From Acinetobacter tandoii DSM 14970 = CIP 107469 (GTDB lineage: Bacteria; Pseudomonadota; Gammaproteobacteria; Pseudomonadales; Moraxellaceae), in NCBI RefSeq assembly GCF_000400735.1, contig NZ_KE007365.1, forward strand, positions 206,188-270,187: 64,000 bases of DNA, given 5' to 3'. A program made the position numbers and the translations under genes. A model generated the notes under the pieces. The model saw only the letters and a list, made by a program, of their open reading frames with translations. It was not told the origin of the DNA and searched no databases. Of the stretch, positions 16,539-25,536 are shown piece after piece; the first letter of the stretch is position 1, and each line of letters begins with the position of its first letter.

Positions 16539-17423
16539 ATGAAGTTAGAAGGCATTATTGCTTACCTCATTACTCCTTTTAAAGCTGAAACACACGAAGT
16601 TGATTTTGATGCGTTGACGATTACGCTAAATGCATTGCTTGAGCATCAATGTGATGCGATTGCACCACTGGGCAGTGCTGGGGAAAGTGCTTATTTATCT
16701 TGGCAGGAATGGCAACAAGTCGCTCAAAAAAGTATTGAAGTTGTTAATCATCGTGTCCCTGTCATTTTAGGAATTTCCGAACTCACGACCTCAATGGCAA
16801 TTCAAAAAGCTCAAAAGGCTGAAGAGTTAGGCGCAGATGTGATTATGGTCATTCCTGTTTCCTATTGGAAACTGACGGATCAAGAAGTTTATGAGTATTA
16901 TCAACAAATTGCAGCAGCAACTAAACTCCCGATTATGGTCTATAACAACCCTGCAACGAGTGGTTTGGATATGTCGCCTGAATTAATTGTCAAAATGTTT
17001 GAAGAGATTGAAAACATTTCTATGGTCAAAGACAGTACGGGGGATATTCAACGTATGCATAAATTCCATGAGCTGACACAAGGGAAATTGCCTTTTTATA
17101 ATGGCTGTAATCCTTTGGCTCTTGAGGCATTTTGTGCTGGTGCAAGTGGTTGGTGTACCGTTGCCCCAAATCTGTTAGGCAAACTCCCCAATCAACTCTA
17201 TCAAGCAGTCAAAAATGGAGATCTAACTCAGGCACAAAACCTTTTCTATAAGCAACTTCCTTTATTGCGGTTTATTGTGCAAGGTGGTTTACCCAAAACA
17301 GTGAAGGCTGGATTGAATGAACTAGGTTTCTGTGTCGGAGACCCTAGAAAACCTTTACAAAAGGCTAGCTTAGCCGAAACTAACCAGTTACTAGGTTTTA
17401 TTAAGCAAGCAACGAGTATTTAA
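16539..17423 (+). CDS. Dihydrodipicolinate synthase-family aldolase/lyase
   Basis: 294 residues forming one DapA-type TIM barrel. Motifs are PLGSAGESAYLSWQEW (pyruvate carboxylate site), VYNNPATSG (catalytic Tyr) and MVKDSTGDIQRM (Schiff-base Lys). Such enzymes join or split pyruvate and an aldehyde. It is unlikely to be the lysine-pathway DapA, given its regulator and its class II aldolase partner. The AAAGGAG ribosome-binding site overlaps the end of the previous gene. The pair suggests a catabolic route that ends in pyruvate plus an aldehyde (inference). Confidence 0.82.
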   Translation: MKLEGIIAYLITPFKAETHEVDFDALTITLNALLEHQCDAIAPLGSAGESAYLSWQEWQQVAQKSIEVVNHRVPVILGISELTTSMAIQKAQKAEELGADVIMVIPVSYWKLTDQEVYEYYQQIAAATKLPIMVYNNPATSGLDMSPELIVKMFEEIENISMVKDSTGDIQRMHKFHELTQGKLPFYNGCNPLALEAFCAGASGWCTVAPNLLGKLPNQLYQAVKNGDLTQAQNLFYKQLPLLRFIVQGGLPKTVKAGLNELGFCVGDPRKPLQKASLAETNQLLGFIKQATSI

Positions 17424-17637
17424 TTTTATTGGTTTCTTAACGCTGTATTTGACTCTATAAAGTTAAGTACAGCGTGCAGTCAAGTTCTGTAAAGGAAACG
17501 ATCAATATCAAAGCATGCTCATAACTATTAAACAACAATGTATAAAAAAGTCGGCAATTGAGGGTTCTTGTAATTGCAGTATAATTGCGTTTCAAAATGG
17601 CATATAAACACCCAATCACAGATTTAAGGAAAGTTAT

Positions 17638-18978
17638 TTGAACCTCAATTTCTGGCAAACGCTCTTCCGTTTATTGCACGTGTATGCTGGTATTTTTATT
17701 GCCCCATTTATTTTTATAGCGGCCTTAACTGGTTTTTTTTATGCTGCTACCCCACAAATTGAAAAAATTATTTATAAAGATATTTTATACATCGAACATA
17801 ACGATTCAAAAACACAGTCTCTCAGCAAGCAAATTGAGAAAGCTAGACAATTTTTATCTCCTACTGCGCAAATAACTGAAGTACGACCAGCACCAACAGA
17901 AAATCAGACCACACGAATTATTTTTTCAGATTCTAAATTCAGACTACAAAATGAAGCGCTCTTCATCGATCCATATACGCTTGAAGTAAAAGGCCAATTA
18001 GCTGTTTACGGTACAAGTGGCTTATTACCATTTAGAACTAAGCTGGACCATTTACATCGAGATTTATTGTTAGGGAGCTGGGGTCGATTTTATAGTGAAC
18101 TCGCAGCAAGTTGGTTAGCCGTATTGATTTTTACTGGTTTTTACCAATGGTATAACCGTCGCAAAGCTTCCAAGAAAAAACAAAACATTCATAATAGATA
18201 TATCCAAAAACACAGCACAATAGGCTTAGCTCTTTTCCCCCTTCTACTCTTTGTTGCTGTGACTGGCTTAACCTGGTCTGAATATGCTGGTGAAAATATT
18301 CGAATATTTCGCCAAGCCCTGAGTTGGCAAACCCCAGTTCTAACCACATCACTCCAAGCTAGAGCTGAATCAGACATGATCATGCATCATGATGATCATT
18401 CGATGATTCATATGCAGCATTCACCACAAATCACCCCTCGTGATTTTGACATCGCATTAGATCTCGCTAGAAAGCATGGTATTGATGCCTCACAAATACA
18501 GATCAAGCCACCTCTAGATAAAAGCCAAGCATGGAGTATTTCCGAAATTCAACGCAATTGGCCAACTCAAGCAGATAGCATTGCAATTGATGTTTCAAAC
18601 CACAAAGTAATTGATCAACTCTATTTCCAAGACTATCCATTAATCGCCAAATTGACGCGTTGGGGTGTTGATGCCCATATTGGTATTTTGTTTGGCTGGA
18701 TAAACCAGTTGATACTCATCATCTACTCTTTTGAATTATGTGCAATGATTTTTTATGCGTATTTGGCTTGGTACAAAAAAACGGACTTCAAACAATCAAT
18801 CCAACAGTTTTCAGTCCTATTTATAAACACTTGGAAACATGGAAACTCTCTTCAACGAACCACTCTAGTCACTCTATTGACTACTCTAGGGATAGTACTC
18901 CCTTTATTGGGTTTCAGTCTAATTATGGCGTTAGTTGCTATCTTTATAGGCAGTATTAAACAGAAAGAAAAAAATTAG
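17638..18978 (+). CDS. PepSY-domain membrane protein (PiuB-like, iron-regulated type)
   Basis: A 446-residue inner-membrane protein. Four main hydrophobic helices are seen: near residues 10-33, 155-175, 195-215 and in the last 110 residues, where there are at least two. The large periplasmic parts are PepSY-like. A His/Met-rich stretch (MIMHHDDHSMIHMQH) in the second periplasmic part could bind metal. Start is TTG at 17638 with an AAGGAAAG ribosome-binding site 7 nt upstream. Members of this family are often next to siderophore receptors and act as ferric reductases; no receptor gene is here. Confidence 0.75.
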   Translation: MNLNFWQTLFRLLHVYAGIFIAPFIFIAALTGFFYAATPQIEKIIYKDILYIEHNDSKTQSLSKQIEKARQFLSPTAQITEVRPAPTENQTTRIIFSDSKFRLQNEALFIDPYTLEVKGQLAVYGTSGLLPFRTKLDHLHRDLLLGSWGRFYSELAASWLAVLIFTGFYQWYNRRKASKKKQNIHNRYIQKHSTIGLALFPLLLFVAVTGLTWSEYAGENIRIFRQALSWQTPVLTTSLQARAESDMIMHHDDHSMIHMQHSPQITPRDFDIALDLARKHGIDASQIQIKPPLDKSQAWSISEIQRNWPTQADSIAIDVSNHKVIDQLYFQDYPLIAKLTRWGVDAHIGILFGWINQLILIIYSFELCAMIFYAYLAWYKKTDFKQSIQQFSVLFINTWKHGNSLQRTTLVTLLTTLGIVLPLLGFSLIMALVAIFIGSIKQKEKN

Positions 18979-19231
18979 TTTCTGATTTAGATCGAAGCTA
19001 TATAAGTGAAATGTGCCTTTTATGGTTATAAACTTGAATTGATCTTAAAAATTGGTTCATGCCATCCTTATTTATAATCAAATAATACAAGCCGTTTTTC
19101 CCTTAATATTTCATAAAATTCGTCGACTCACTTGTAGAACATGAATCGATTTAGATTCAGTGAATAACATAAAAGTACGGACATGAATTATTGTCTAATT
19201 TTTTCGAATTTTAACTCACCATGGGCAAATA

Positions 19232-19256
19232 AAAGGGCTAGTTTTACCAGCCCTTT
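19232..19256. terminator. Terminator after the hydroxyisourate hydrolase gene
   Basis: Arms aaagggct (19232-19239) and agcccttt (19249-19256), just after the end of the minus-strand gene at 19263, with T-rich sequence following on that strand. Confidence 0.75.
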
Positions 19257-19262
19257 AGATTA

Positions 19263-19664
19263 TCAATTACCTCGATAGGTCGAGTATCCATAGGGGCTTA
19301 ATAATAAGGGAATGTGGTAATGACTGACACTGCCATCAACTTTGAAAATAACGGGGACCTCTGGGAAAAAAGTGCTCTGATTATTCTTTTTGAACCAGTC
19401 TCCTGTTTTGAACGTAACCTTATAAATTCCTTGTGCTAACGGCTGATTTTCAGGAAAAAGTGCCGTAATACGACCATTCGGCCCTGTAACTTGCTGATTT
19501 AGCTTCACCCAGTGATTGCCAGAACTCTTTTCGAGCACTACTTCAACATCAGCAGAAGGCAAACCATTTTCTAGATTTAACACATGCACACTTAATGGGT
19601 TATTTTGTGCAAACGTCATTGATGTTAATAAAAGTGTTGAGAGTGGTAAAAACTTCTTAAACAT
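19263..19664 (-). CDS. hiuH: Periplasmic 5-hydroxyisourate hydrolase (transthyretin-like)
   Basis: 133 residues from the ATG at 19664 (AAGGATT ribosome-binding site), beginning with a signal peptide MFKKFLPLSTLLLTSMTFAQ. The mature part has the transthyretin-like motifs: His in LSVHVLNLENG, Arg in GPNGRIT, and His in YHIPLLLSPYGYSTYRG. The usual C-terminal YRGS reads YRGN. The enzyme hydrolyses 5-hydroxyisourate formed from urate. It follows a GlcG-type gene by 10 bp and is divergent from a two-component system, as hiuH is divergent from hprRS in E. coli. The exported location argues for a stress role rather than purine catabolism. Confidence 0.85.
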   Translation of the reverse strand: MFKKFLPLSTLLLTSMTFAQNNPLSVHVLNLENGLPSADVEVVLEKSSGNHWVKLNQQVTGPNGRITALFPENQPLAQGIYKVTFKTGDWFKKNNQSTFFPEVPVIFKVDGSVSHYHIPLLLSPYGYSTYRGN

Positions 19665-19674
19665 AATGGAATCC

Positions 19675-20166
19675 TTAACGATTAAAACTAGACTGAATGG
19701 CTGCCTCAGCACAATACTGATCATTTTTGGCGCCTCCTGCACCTGCAACCCCAATTGCACCGACCACCTGATTTTCATAACGCACTGGTAAACCACCTCC
19801 TAACAACAGCAAATTAGATAAAGTGGTTAAATTTTTTGCATCACTGTTTTCATGGGCATTTTGACTTAACAGCAAGGTCGCTGTTTTGGTCGATAAAGCG
19901 GTATAGGCTTTCTTTTCGGCTGCGCCCAAATTATGGGGGCCGACATTTTCATGCCTACTTGCCATCAAGGTATTTCCTCCCCGATCAACCACGACCACAG
20001 CAATGTTGTGCTGTATTTTTTGACAAGCAGCCACTGCGGCATCAACAAGGATTTGTGCAGCGTTGGAATCGAGTGAATAAACTTGATTCAATTGAACGGT
20101 TTGTGCAAAAGTACTGCTACCCATCAGCATTACTGTTAAAACAAGCCCTTTGAGATTGTTCATCAT
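19675..20166 (-). CDS. Exported GlcG/HbpS-family (heme-binding-like) protein
   Basis: 163 residues with a signal peptide (LKGLVLTVMLMGSSTFAQ). The mature chain is one GlcG/HbpS domain, with the conserved VVVVDRGGNTLMASRHENVGP and the C-terminal VVGAIGVAGAGGAKND. HbpS proteins bind heme and work with a redox-sensing two-component system, while GlcG itself has no proven function. It is the first gene of an operon with hiuH and shares a promoter region with the divergent response regulator. Two adjacent ATGs (20166 and 20163) are possible starts. Confidence 0.8.
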   Translation of the reverse strand: MMNNLKGLVLTVMLMGSSTFAQTVQLNQVYSLDSNAAQILVDAAVAACQKIQHNIAVVVVDRGGNTLMASRHENVGPHNLGAAEKKAYTALSTKTATLLLSQNAHENSDAKNLTTLSNLLLLGGGLPVRYENQVVGAIGVAGAGGAKNDQYCAEAAIQSSFNR

Positions 20167-20230
20167 GATTGCCCCGAATTAAGTTTTACAAAATCTTATA
20201 CAACCCGAATGATTTGAAGCATGACAATCA

Positions 20231-20248
20231 CATTACAAAGTTGTCATC
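20231..20248. promoter_or_regulatory. CusR/HprR-like operator box
   Basis: The 18-mer cattacaaagttgtcatc closely matches the palindromic box bound by E. coli CusR and HprR (cattacaaaattgtaatg). An additional atgacaa at 20221-20227 pairs with ttgtcat at 20241-20247. The box lies in the divergent promoter region between the GlcG-type gene and the response regulator. Confidence 0.65.
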
Positions 20249-20254
20249 TTCAAA

Positions 20255-20941
20255 ATGAGTCTGAGCAAAATGTGTATTCTAATTATCGAAGATGAAGTGA
20301 AGATCGCCTCATATCTGGTGAAGGGCTTAAATGAATCTGGCTATGCCGCTGAATGTGTTCATTCAGGGCTCGAAGGCTTGGAAAAACTAAAAATGCAACC
20401 TTATACCTTGGTCATATTAGATGTGATGCTGCCCGATATTGATGGCTGGGCAGTCTTAAAAGTATTACGTCAGTTTTCCCATATACCCGTGATTTTTCTC
20501 ACTGCCAAAGATCAAATTATTGATAGGGTCAAAGGTCTGGAACTGGGTGCCGATGACTATCTGGCCAAACCTTTTTCGTATATTGAATTACTCGCACGTA
20601 TTAAAAGTCTGCTGAGACGGCAACAGTATGTTCAGGAAAATGAGTTATGGATAGGCAATTTAAAAATGGACTTAATCCATCATAAAGTTTGGCGACATGA
20701 GCAGTTAATTGAACTCAGTAAAAAGGAGTTTAATTTATTGCACTTTATGCTACGGCACCCAAATGAAATTATTACGCGTAGGCAAATTGCTTCCGAAGTT
20801 TGGCATATCAATTTTGATACTGATACGAATTTTATTGATGTCGCGGTACGACGCTTACGCAGTAAAATTGACGAGGGGCATGAGATAAAATTAATTCATA
20901 CTGTCCGTGGTTTGGGCTATAAAATTTCAGTGGAAGCATAA
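20255..20941 (+). CDS. OmpR/CopR-type response regulator (HprR/CusR-like)
   Basis: 228 residues: a receiver domain with the phosphorylated Asp at about residue 56 (VILDVMLPDIDGW) and a C-terminal winged helix (IDVAVRRLRSKID, HTVRGLGYKI). It overlaps the kinase gene by 1 nt (TAATG). A second ATG at 20270 gives the more usual beginning MCILIIEDE and may be the real start. The neighbours hiuH and the operator box indicate an HprR-like role in responding to oxidants such as H2O2 or HOCl, or to copper. Confidence 0.87.
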   Translation: MSLSKMCILIIEDEVKIASYLVKGLNESGYAAECVHSGLEGLEKLKMQPYTLVILDVMLPDIDGWAVLKVLRQFSHIPVIFLTAKDQIIDRVKGLELGADDYLAKPFSYIELLARIKSLLRRQQYVQENELWIGNLKMDLIHHKVWRHEQLIELSKKEFNLLHFMLRHPNEIITRRQIASEVWHINFDTDTNFIDVAVRRLRSKIDEGHEIKLIHTVRGLGYKISVEA

Positions 20942-22320
20942 TGTTCAAGCCCATTCGCTCTTTAGAACTCCGATTAACACTCTTGGTTACAGGGTGTGCT
21001 GCAATGGTCTTGTGCGCTGTAGCATTTATGACCTATCTGGGTATCAACCAGATTTTAATTGCTCAGCAAGATCGGGCTTTGGTTGAACGAATTGAGCGAC
21101 TGGAAATTTTGCTACAAGACAGTAGCAATATTGAACAGATTATCGCTCGTCCGAAGCTGTATCAAAATATGTTGGGAAATCAGGATAATTTGTTTTTATT
21201 GATTCAAGGCAATCAGATTCTCATCAACATCAATCCTCTTGGCATTCCGCTGCCTGAATTTACCCATCAGCCCCAAATTCAATTCCAAGATTTATCGGTT
21301 CATACTTACCCCACCCGTATTGCTTGGAAAACCATTCAAATCAATCAGCAGCCCTATGTGTTAATTGCAGGCAAACAGTGGTCTGAACGTTTAGCCATCA
21401 TCTCGCCTTTTCAAAAACGTCTTTTTATTTATGTATTTACGGGCATCTTGGCCATTTTCATACTCTGTGCCATTGCTAGCCATCTGGGATTGAACGCATT
21501 AAGAACTCTGCGAGAACAGACTCATGCCATTAATATTCACAAACTTGAGCAGCGACTCAATCTGATTCATCCCCCTCAAGAGATTGAACAACTAGCATCC
21601 GATATCAACGCCATGCTTGACCGTATTGAAATGGGATATAGCCAACTGAATCGCTTCTCTGAAGACATTGCGCATGAATTTAGGACCCCATTGAATAATT
21701 TAATCGGGCAAACCGAAATTTTACTCATGAATGAACGTAGTCCCGCACAGTATCAGGAACTCTTGATTTCCAACTTGGAGGACTATCAACGTTTAAAACG
21801 AATGATTGACAGCATGTTATTTCTCGCCCGCGCAGATGCGCACAAAGTTTGCTTAAACAAACAGATAATTCAGCTCCAATCCTTTATAGAACATATGTGC
21901 AGTATTTTTGAATATCAAGCCGAAGAACAACACTGCAATTTTGTTTTAAGGCTTGAAGCAACTGAGCTATCGGCAGATCCAGAACTGTTACAACAAGCGC
22001 TGTATAATCTGATATCAAATGCGCTCATTCACGGCGGCAATCACCAAACTATTTATGTGCTTAGCTGCCGAAAGAACATTAATAATATGCAGATGATTAT
22101 ATTATCTGTGATCACCAGTGGTTTGGAAGTTGCTCCTGAGCATTTGCCTCATCTCTTTGAGCGTTTTTATCAGTGCAGTTCCAGCAGACAAAGCCCTCAT
22201 CAAACGGGGGGTTTAGGCCTATCGATTGTGGCATCTATTTTGACGCTTCATCAGGGAATGTATCGGGCAGTCAATAGCGCAGAAGGTATATGTTTTGAAC
22301 TGCTATTCCCAAAAGAGTGA
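20941..22320 (+). CDS. Heavy-metal-type sensor histidine kinase (HprS/CusS-like)
   Basis: 459 residues. Two transmembrane helices (near 12-35 and 160-185) enclose a periplasmic sensor of ~120 residues. Then follow HAMP, the H-box FSEDIAHEFRTPLNNLIGQ, and an ATPase domain with NLISNALIHGG and LFERFYQ...GGLGLSIVASIL. It phosphorylates the regulator encoded just upstream. The region downstream converges on an ABC exporter operon with a gap of only 13 bp and no terminator visible. Confidence 0.88.
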   Translation: MFKPIRSLELRLTLLVTGCAAMVLCAVAFMTYLGINQILIAQQDRALVERIERLEILLQDSSNIEQIIARPKLYQNMLGNQDNLFLLIQGNQILININPLGIPLPEFTHQPQIQFQDLSVHTYPTRIAWKTIQINQQPYVLIAGKQWSERLAIISPFQKRLFIYVFTGILAIFILCAIASHLGLNALRTLREQTHAINIHKLEQRLNLIHPPQEIEQLASDINAMLDRIEMGYSQLNRFSEDIAHEFRTPLNNLIGQTEILLMNERSPAQYQELLISNLEDYQRLKRMIDSMLFLARADAHKVCLNKQIIQLQSFIEHMCSIFEYQAEEQHCNFVLRLEATELSADPELLQQALYNLISNALIHGGNHQTIYVLSCRKNINNMQMIILSVITSGLEVAPEHLPHLFERFYQCSSSRQSPHQTGGLGLSIVASILTLHQGMYRAVNSAEGICFELLFPKE

Positions 22321-22333
22321 CCCACGTTCGCAC

Positions 22334-23047
22334 TCATTTCATCTCGTGTCTGGAATCACTCTGAATTCTCCCATCCACCAGATTAATGGTTCGATCACAG
22401 GTTGCCGATAATCTAGGATCATGAGTCACCAAAAGGACTGCACAGTCATGTTCGCGATGTACTTTACGAAATAATTCAAACATTTCCGCAGCAGTTTGAG
22501 TATCAAGATTACCTGTCGGTTCATCGGCCAACAATAGTGCAGGCTGAGTAATCAGTGCACGTGCAATCGCCACGCGCTGCTGCTGCCCTCCAGAAAGCTC
22601 ATTCGGTTTACGGTCAGCGAACTTATCTAAGCCTACGGCGGCCAATAATTCATGAGCATATTGCAACGCAGATTGATCTGGCTTGCCTTGCTTCAACATT
22701 AATGGCATAAGCACATTATTTAAGGCAGTAAAGGCCTGTATAAGATGATGGAATTGAAACACAAAACCTATACTGTTGCCGCGTAATGCTGTCCGAGCCC
22801 TATCATCCATACGGCTTGTTGCCTGACCCAACAAGTACAACTCACCACAGCTAGGCTGATCTAATAAGCCAAGAATATTCAGTAAAGTACTTTTGCCTGA
22901 ACCAGAAGGACCAATTAATGCAGCAAAGTCATTCCGTTGAATACACAGGTCAATTCCATGTAATACCTCCACTTCATTAGGTTGCCCAACATTATAGGAC
23001 TTTCGCAATGCTTCTAAACGTAGTACTTCCTCAGATGAATCAGACAT
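22334..23047 (-). CDS. ABC transporter ATP-binding protein (LolD/MacB type)
   Basis: 237 residues with Walker A GPSGSGKSTLLNILG, the signature LSGGQQQRVAIARAL, and Walker B LLADEPTGNLD, the form typical of the LolD/MacB/FtsE group. It is the last gene of a three-gene operon and overlaps the permease gene by 8 bp. It powers a mechanotransmission-type exporter. Confidence 0.87.
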   Translation of the reverse strand: MSDSSEEVLRLEALRKSYNVGQPNEVEVLHGIDLCIQRNDFAALIGPSGSGKSTLLNILGLLDQPSCGELYLLGQATSRMDDRARTALRGNSIGFVFQFHHLIQAFTALNNVLMPLMLKQGKPDQSALQYAHELLAAVGLDKFADRKPNELSGGQQQRVAIARALITQPALLLADEPTGNLDTQTAAEMFELFRKVHREHDCAVLLVTHDPRLSATCDRTINLVDGRIQSDSRHEMK

Positions 23048-24263
23048 GACGAATTGCCTCCACAGGATCGAGTGCAGCCGCCCGACGGGAAGGTATTGCA
23101 GCAGCCAAAACTCCCGTCAAAGTCGCCAAGAATAATGCTGACAAGATAAGCTTGATTGAAATCGAAATATAAAACAAGCCGGGACCAAACTGATTAAACC
23201 CCCAGATTAGACCATAACTGACAACACTACCAAGCATCGAACCAAGCAGACCAAAAATTGCTCCCTGAAATAAGAAAACTCTTAAAATTTGCGCTTGTGT
23301 CGCCCCCGTCGCACGCAAAATACCGATTTCCCGAGTCCGTTGCACCACACTCACCGACATCACACTGGCAATACCAAAAGCGACTGAAATTCCCACAAAA
23401 ACAATAATCATGTTGGTCGAAAGGCTCTGAGCAGTAATCGCATTCATTAATTGAGCATTGGTTTCAATCCAGCTTTCTGCTTTTAATCCAGTCAGGCGTC
23501 CAACTTGTGAGGCAACTTGATCCGCCTGAAAAATGTCTTGGATCGTCAGATCAATCACGGTCACACCACCCGGCAAATTAAGTAAAGATTGCGCCTGTTT
23601 CAAATCCAGATAGACATAGCGCGTATCCAATTCACGCACGCCAAGTTCAAATATTCCAGAGATGTTCACCACTGCATTTTTCTGTTGCCCAGTATCTAAC
23701 CTTAATTTGCTCCCGACTTGCACACCTAAATCTTTGGCCAATTGACGCCCAATTAATACATTATCCGCACTGACCCGTAATTCGCCACTCACCATATATT
23801 GCTTTAACGGAATAATCTGTTGATAACGTTCAAGATTGATACCAACCAATGCAACCGATTGAATCGCATCTCCGCGCTGTACAAATGCAGGACCAGAGAC
23901 CACAGGAGAAACCGCAGTCAACACCGGCAACTGATCTAAATTCTCAGTAATCTGCTGCCAATTATTAATAGAACGTAAGCGTTGCGCACGCTTATCTTCT
24001 TGTAACAACTGAAGTATTCCTGCTACTGGTGGCACAATGTGATTCACCTCATCTGGTGAGAGCAAACGAATATGCGCCTGTGTCCCTAAAGTCCTTTCTA
24101 CAATATTCGATTGTAAACCTTGAATTAAGGCGCTAATGAACACAATGACGGCTACCCCCACCGCGACGCCAATGGTAATCATCATCGACTGTGTGCGACC
24201 CTCTCGCAAAAAACTGATTGCGATGGTCCACTCTGTCCAAAGTCGCCCAAAAAAGTTTTTCAA
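23040..24263 (-). CDS. ABC transporter permease (MacB/FtsX type)
   Basis: 407 residues: one N-terminal helix, a periplasmic MacB-like core domain (~60-270), then three C-terminal FtsX helices. The terminal AAAIPSRRAAALDPVEAIRH is the family's coupling ending. The start is a TTG at 24263 overlapping the stop of the adaptor gene (TTGA), which implies translational coupling; no ATG in a better position is present. Together with its neighbours it forms a MacAB-like tripartite exporter; the substrate is unknown. Confidence 0.85.
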   Translation of the reverse strand: MKNFFGRLWTEWTIAISFLREGRTQSMMITIGVAVGVAVIVFISALIQGLQSNIVERTLGTQAHIRLLSPDEVNHIVPPVAGILQLLQEDKRAQRLRSINNWQQITENLDQLPVLTAVSPVVSGPAFVQRGDAIQSVALVGINLERYQQIIPLKQYMVSGELRVSADNVLIGRQLAKDLGVQVGSKLRLDTGQQKNAVVNISGIFELGVRELDTRYVYLDLKQAQSLLNLPGGVTVIDLTIQDIFQADQVASQVGRLTGLKAESWIETNAQLMNAITAQSLSTNMIIVFVGISVAFGIASVMSVSVVQRTREIGILRATGATQAQILRVFLFQGAIFGLLGSMLGSVVSYGLIWGFNQFGPGLFYISISIKLILSALFLATLTGVLAAAIPSRRAAALDPVEAIRHV

Positions 24264-25492
24264 TCGAATTTCACCGGTAATTCATTTTTGCTATTTGTCT
24301 GATCCGTTTGACTCTGCAAGACACGTTTAGTTTGCTCTATTCGGACACGAGTTCCATCTTTAAGCACTGATTCTGCATCGGTAAGGACGTGATCACCTTC
24401 TTTTAATCCAGCTACAACTTCAGACATGACCAAACCACGTAAACCCAGTGTGATGGGATGACGTTGAATTTTTCTATCTCTTACTAAAATAACCATAGCC
24501 TTGTTGCCACTTATACTGCTTAAAGCATCATTTGGAATGACCAAGGTTCGCTCGCGCTGGTTAGTTTCAACATTTACCGATACCGTCATGTCTTGACGCA
24601 AAAAATCTGGGACTGGATCAACTGTTAATCGGACGTCTACTGTGCCACGTTGAGCATCAATACTTGGGGCAATAAAATTAATATGGGCAGGAAAAGGTTG
24701 ATCTGGATAGGCATCTGCAATCACTGCTGCTTTTTGTTGTAAAGCCAGCAGTGGTAAATTTCGTTCATCAAATGGCACTCGTATTTCAGTCGCACCATCC
24801 AGTGCAATAGTGAAGAGAGTCTGACTCGGTTGTACCAGATCCCCTGGCTCAACATTACGGGTTAAAATAATACCTGAAACTTCTGCACGAATTTTAGTCT
24901 TGGCAAGTTGTGCTTGTAGTGCAGCGAGTCGCTCACGTAATTTTGTCTCTTCAACTTTATCTGGGGCAAGTGAAGCAACTTTTAATCGAGCTGATTCCAA
25001 ATTATTACGGGCGAGTCTTTCTGCCTCTATCGATTTCTCCCTTTCCTCTGCTGATAATATTCCTAATTCGGTATTTCGTCTGCGTAACGCCTCTCTTTGA
25101 GCCTGTTCTAATTGTACTTTGGCATTCGCTAAATCGACTTCTGCTTGCTGACGTCTAGTGGTTGCGAGTTCCTTTAATTCAGCTTCTGCCTGCCGCACTT
25201 GCGCTGAAATTTCATCAGATTTCAGTACTAAAAGAACATCTCCTCGAGAGACCCGATCTCCCTCTTGAACCAAGCGCTCAAGAACAACCCCTGTAATTTC
25301 ACTACCAATCTGAGTCCGAGATACTTTCTCTACCCGTCCCGAAGCAACAACTGTCTGAATCAATGGACTAGATACGACTTCATAACTAGGTAGCAATGGT
25401 CCTTGCCACCAGCGATATGTAGCAAAACTGACGACCAAAACCAGTAGTATGATCATGATCCAAGGCTTATAGCGGATAACAAGCAATTCCAT
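24260..25492 (-). CDS. Periplasmic adaptor (HlyD/MacA-type) of the ABC exporter
   Basis: 410 residues with one N-terminal membrane anchor (PWIMIILLVLVVSFATYRW), a lipoyl-like half, and a long coiled-coil hairpin (residues ~95-205, rich in A, E, R, L). The second lipoyl half and beta-barrel carry the motif ILTRNVEPGDLVQP. It connects the permease to an outer-membrane channel. No TolC-type gene is nearby, so a general TolC homologue would be needed. First gene of the operon. Confidence 0.85.
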   Translation of the reverse strand: MELLVIRYKPWIMIILLVLVVSFATYRWWQGPLLPSYEVVSSPLIQTVVASGRVEKVSRTQIGSEITGVVLERLVQEGDRVSRGDVLLVLKSDEISAQVRQAEAELKELATTRRQQAEVDLANAKVQLEQAQREALRRRNTELGILSAEEREKSIEAERLARNNLESARLKVASLAPDKVEETKLRERLAALQAQLAKTKIRAEVSGIILTRNVEPGDLVQPSQTLFTIALDGATEIRVPFDERNLPLLALQQKAAVIADAYPDQPFPAHINFIAPSIDAQRGTVDVRLTVDPVPDFLRQDMTVSVNVETNQRERTLVIPNDALSSISGNKAMVILVRDRKIQRHPITLGLRGLVMSEVVAGLKEGDHVLTDAESVLKDGTRVRIEQTKRVLQSQTDQTNSKNELPVKFD

Positions 25493-25536
25493 TCTCCAAG
25501 CCAGATTAAAGGAAATTTTTTTAAATCAAATCATTA

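Noticed and set aside
19263-19664. Hydroxyisourate hydrolase as part of a urate catabolic operon
   Set aside because: No uricase, OHCU decarboxylase or allantoinase gene is nearby, the protein is exported, and the neighbours are a two-component system.
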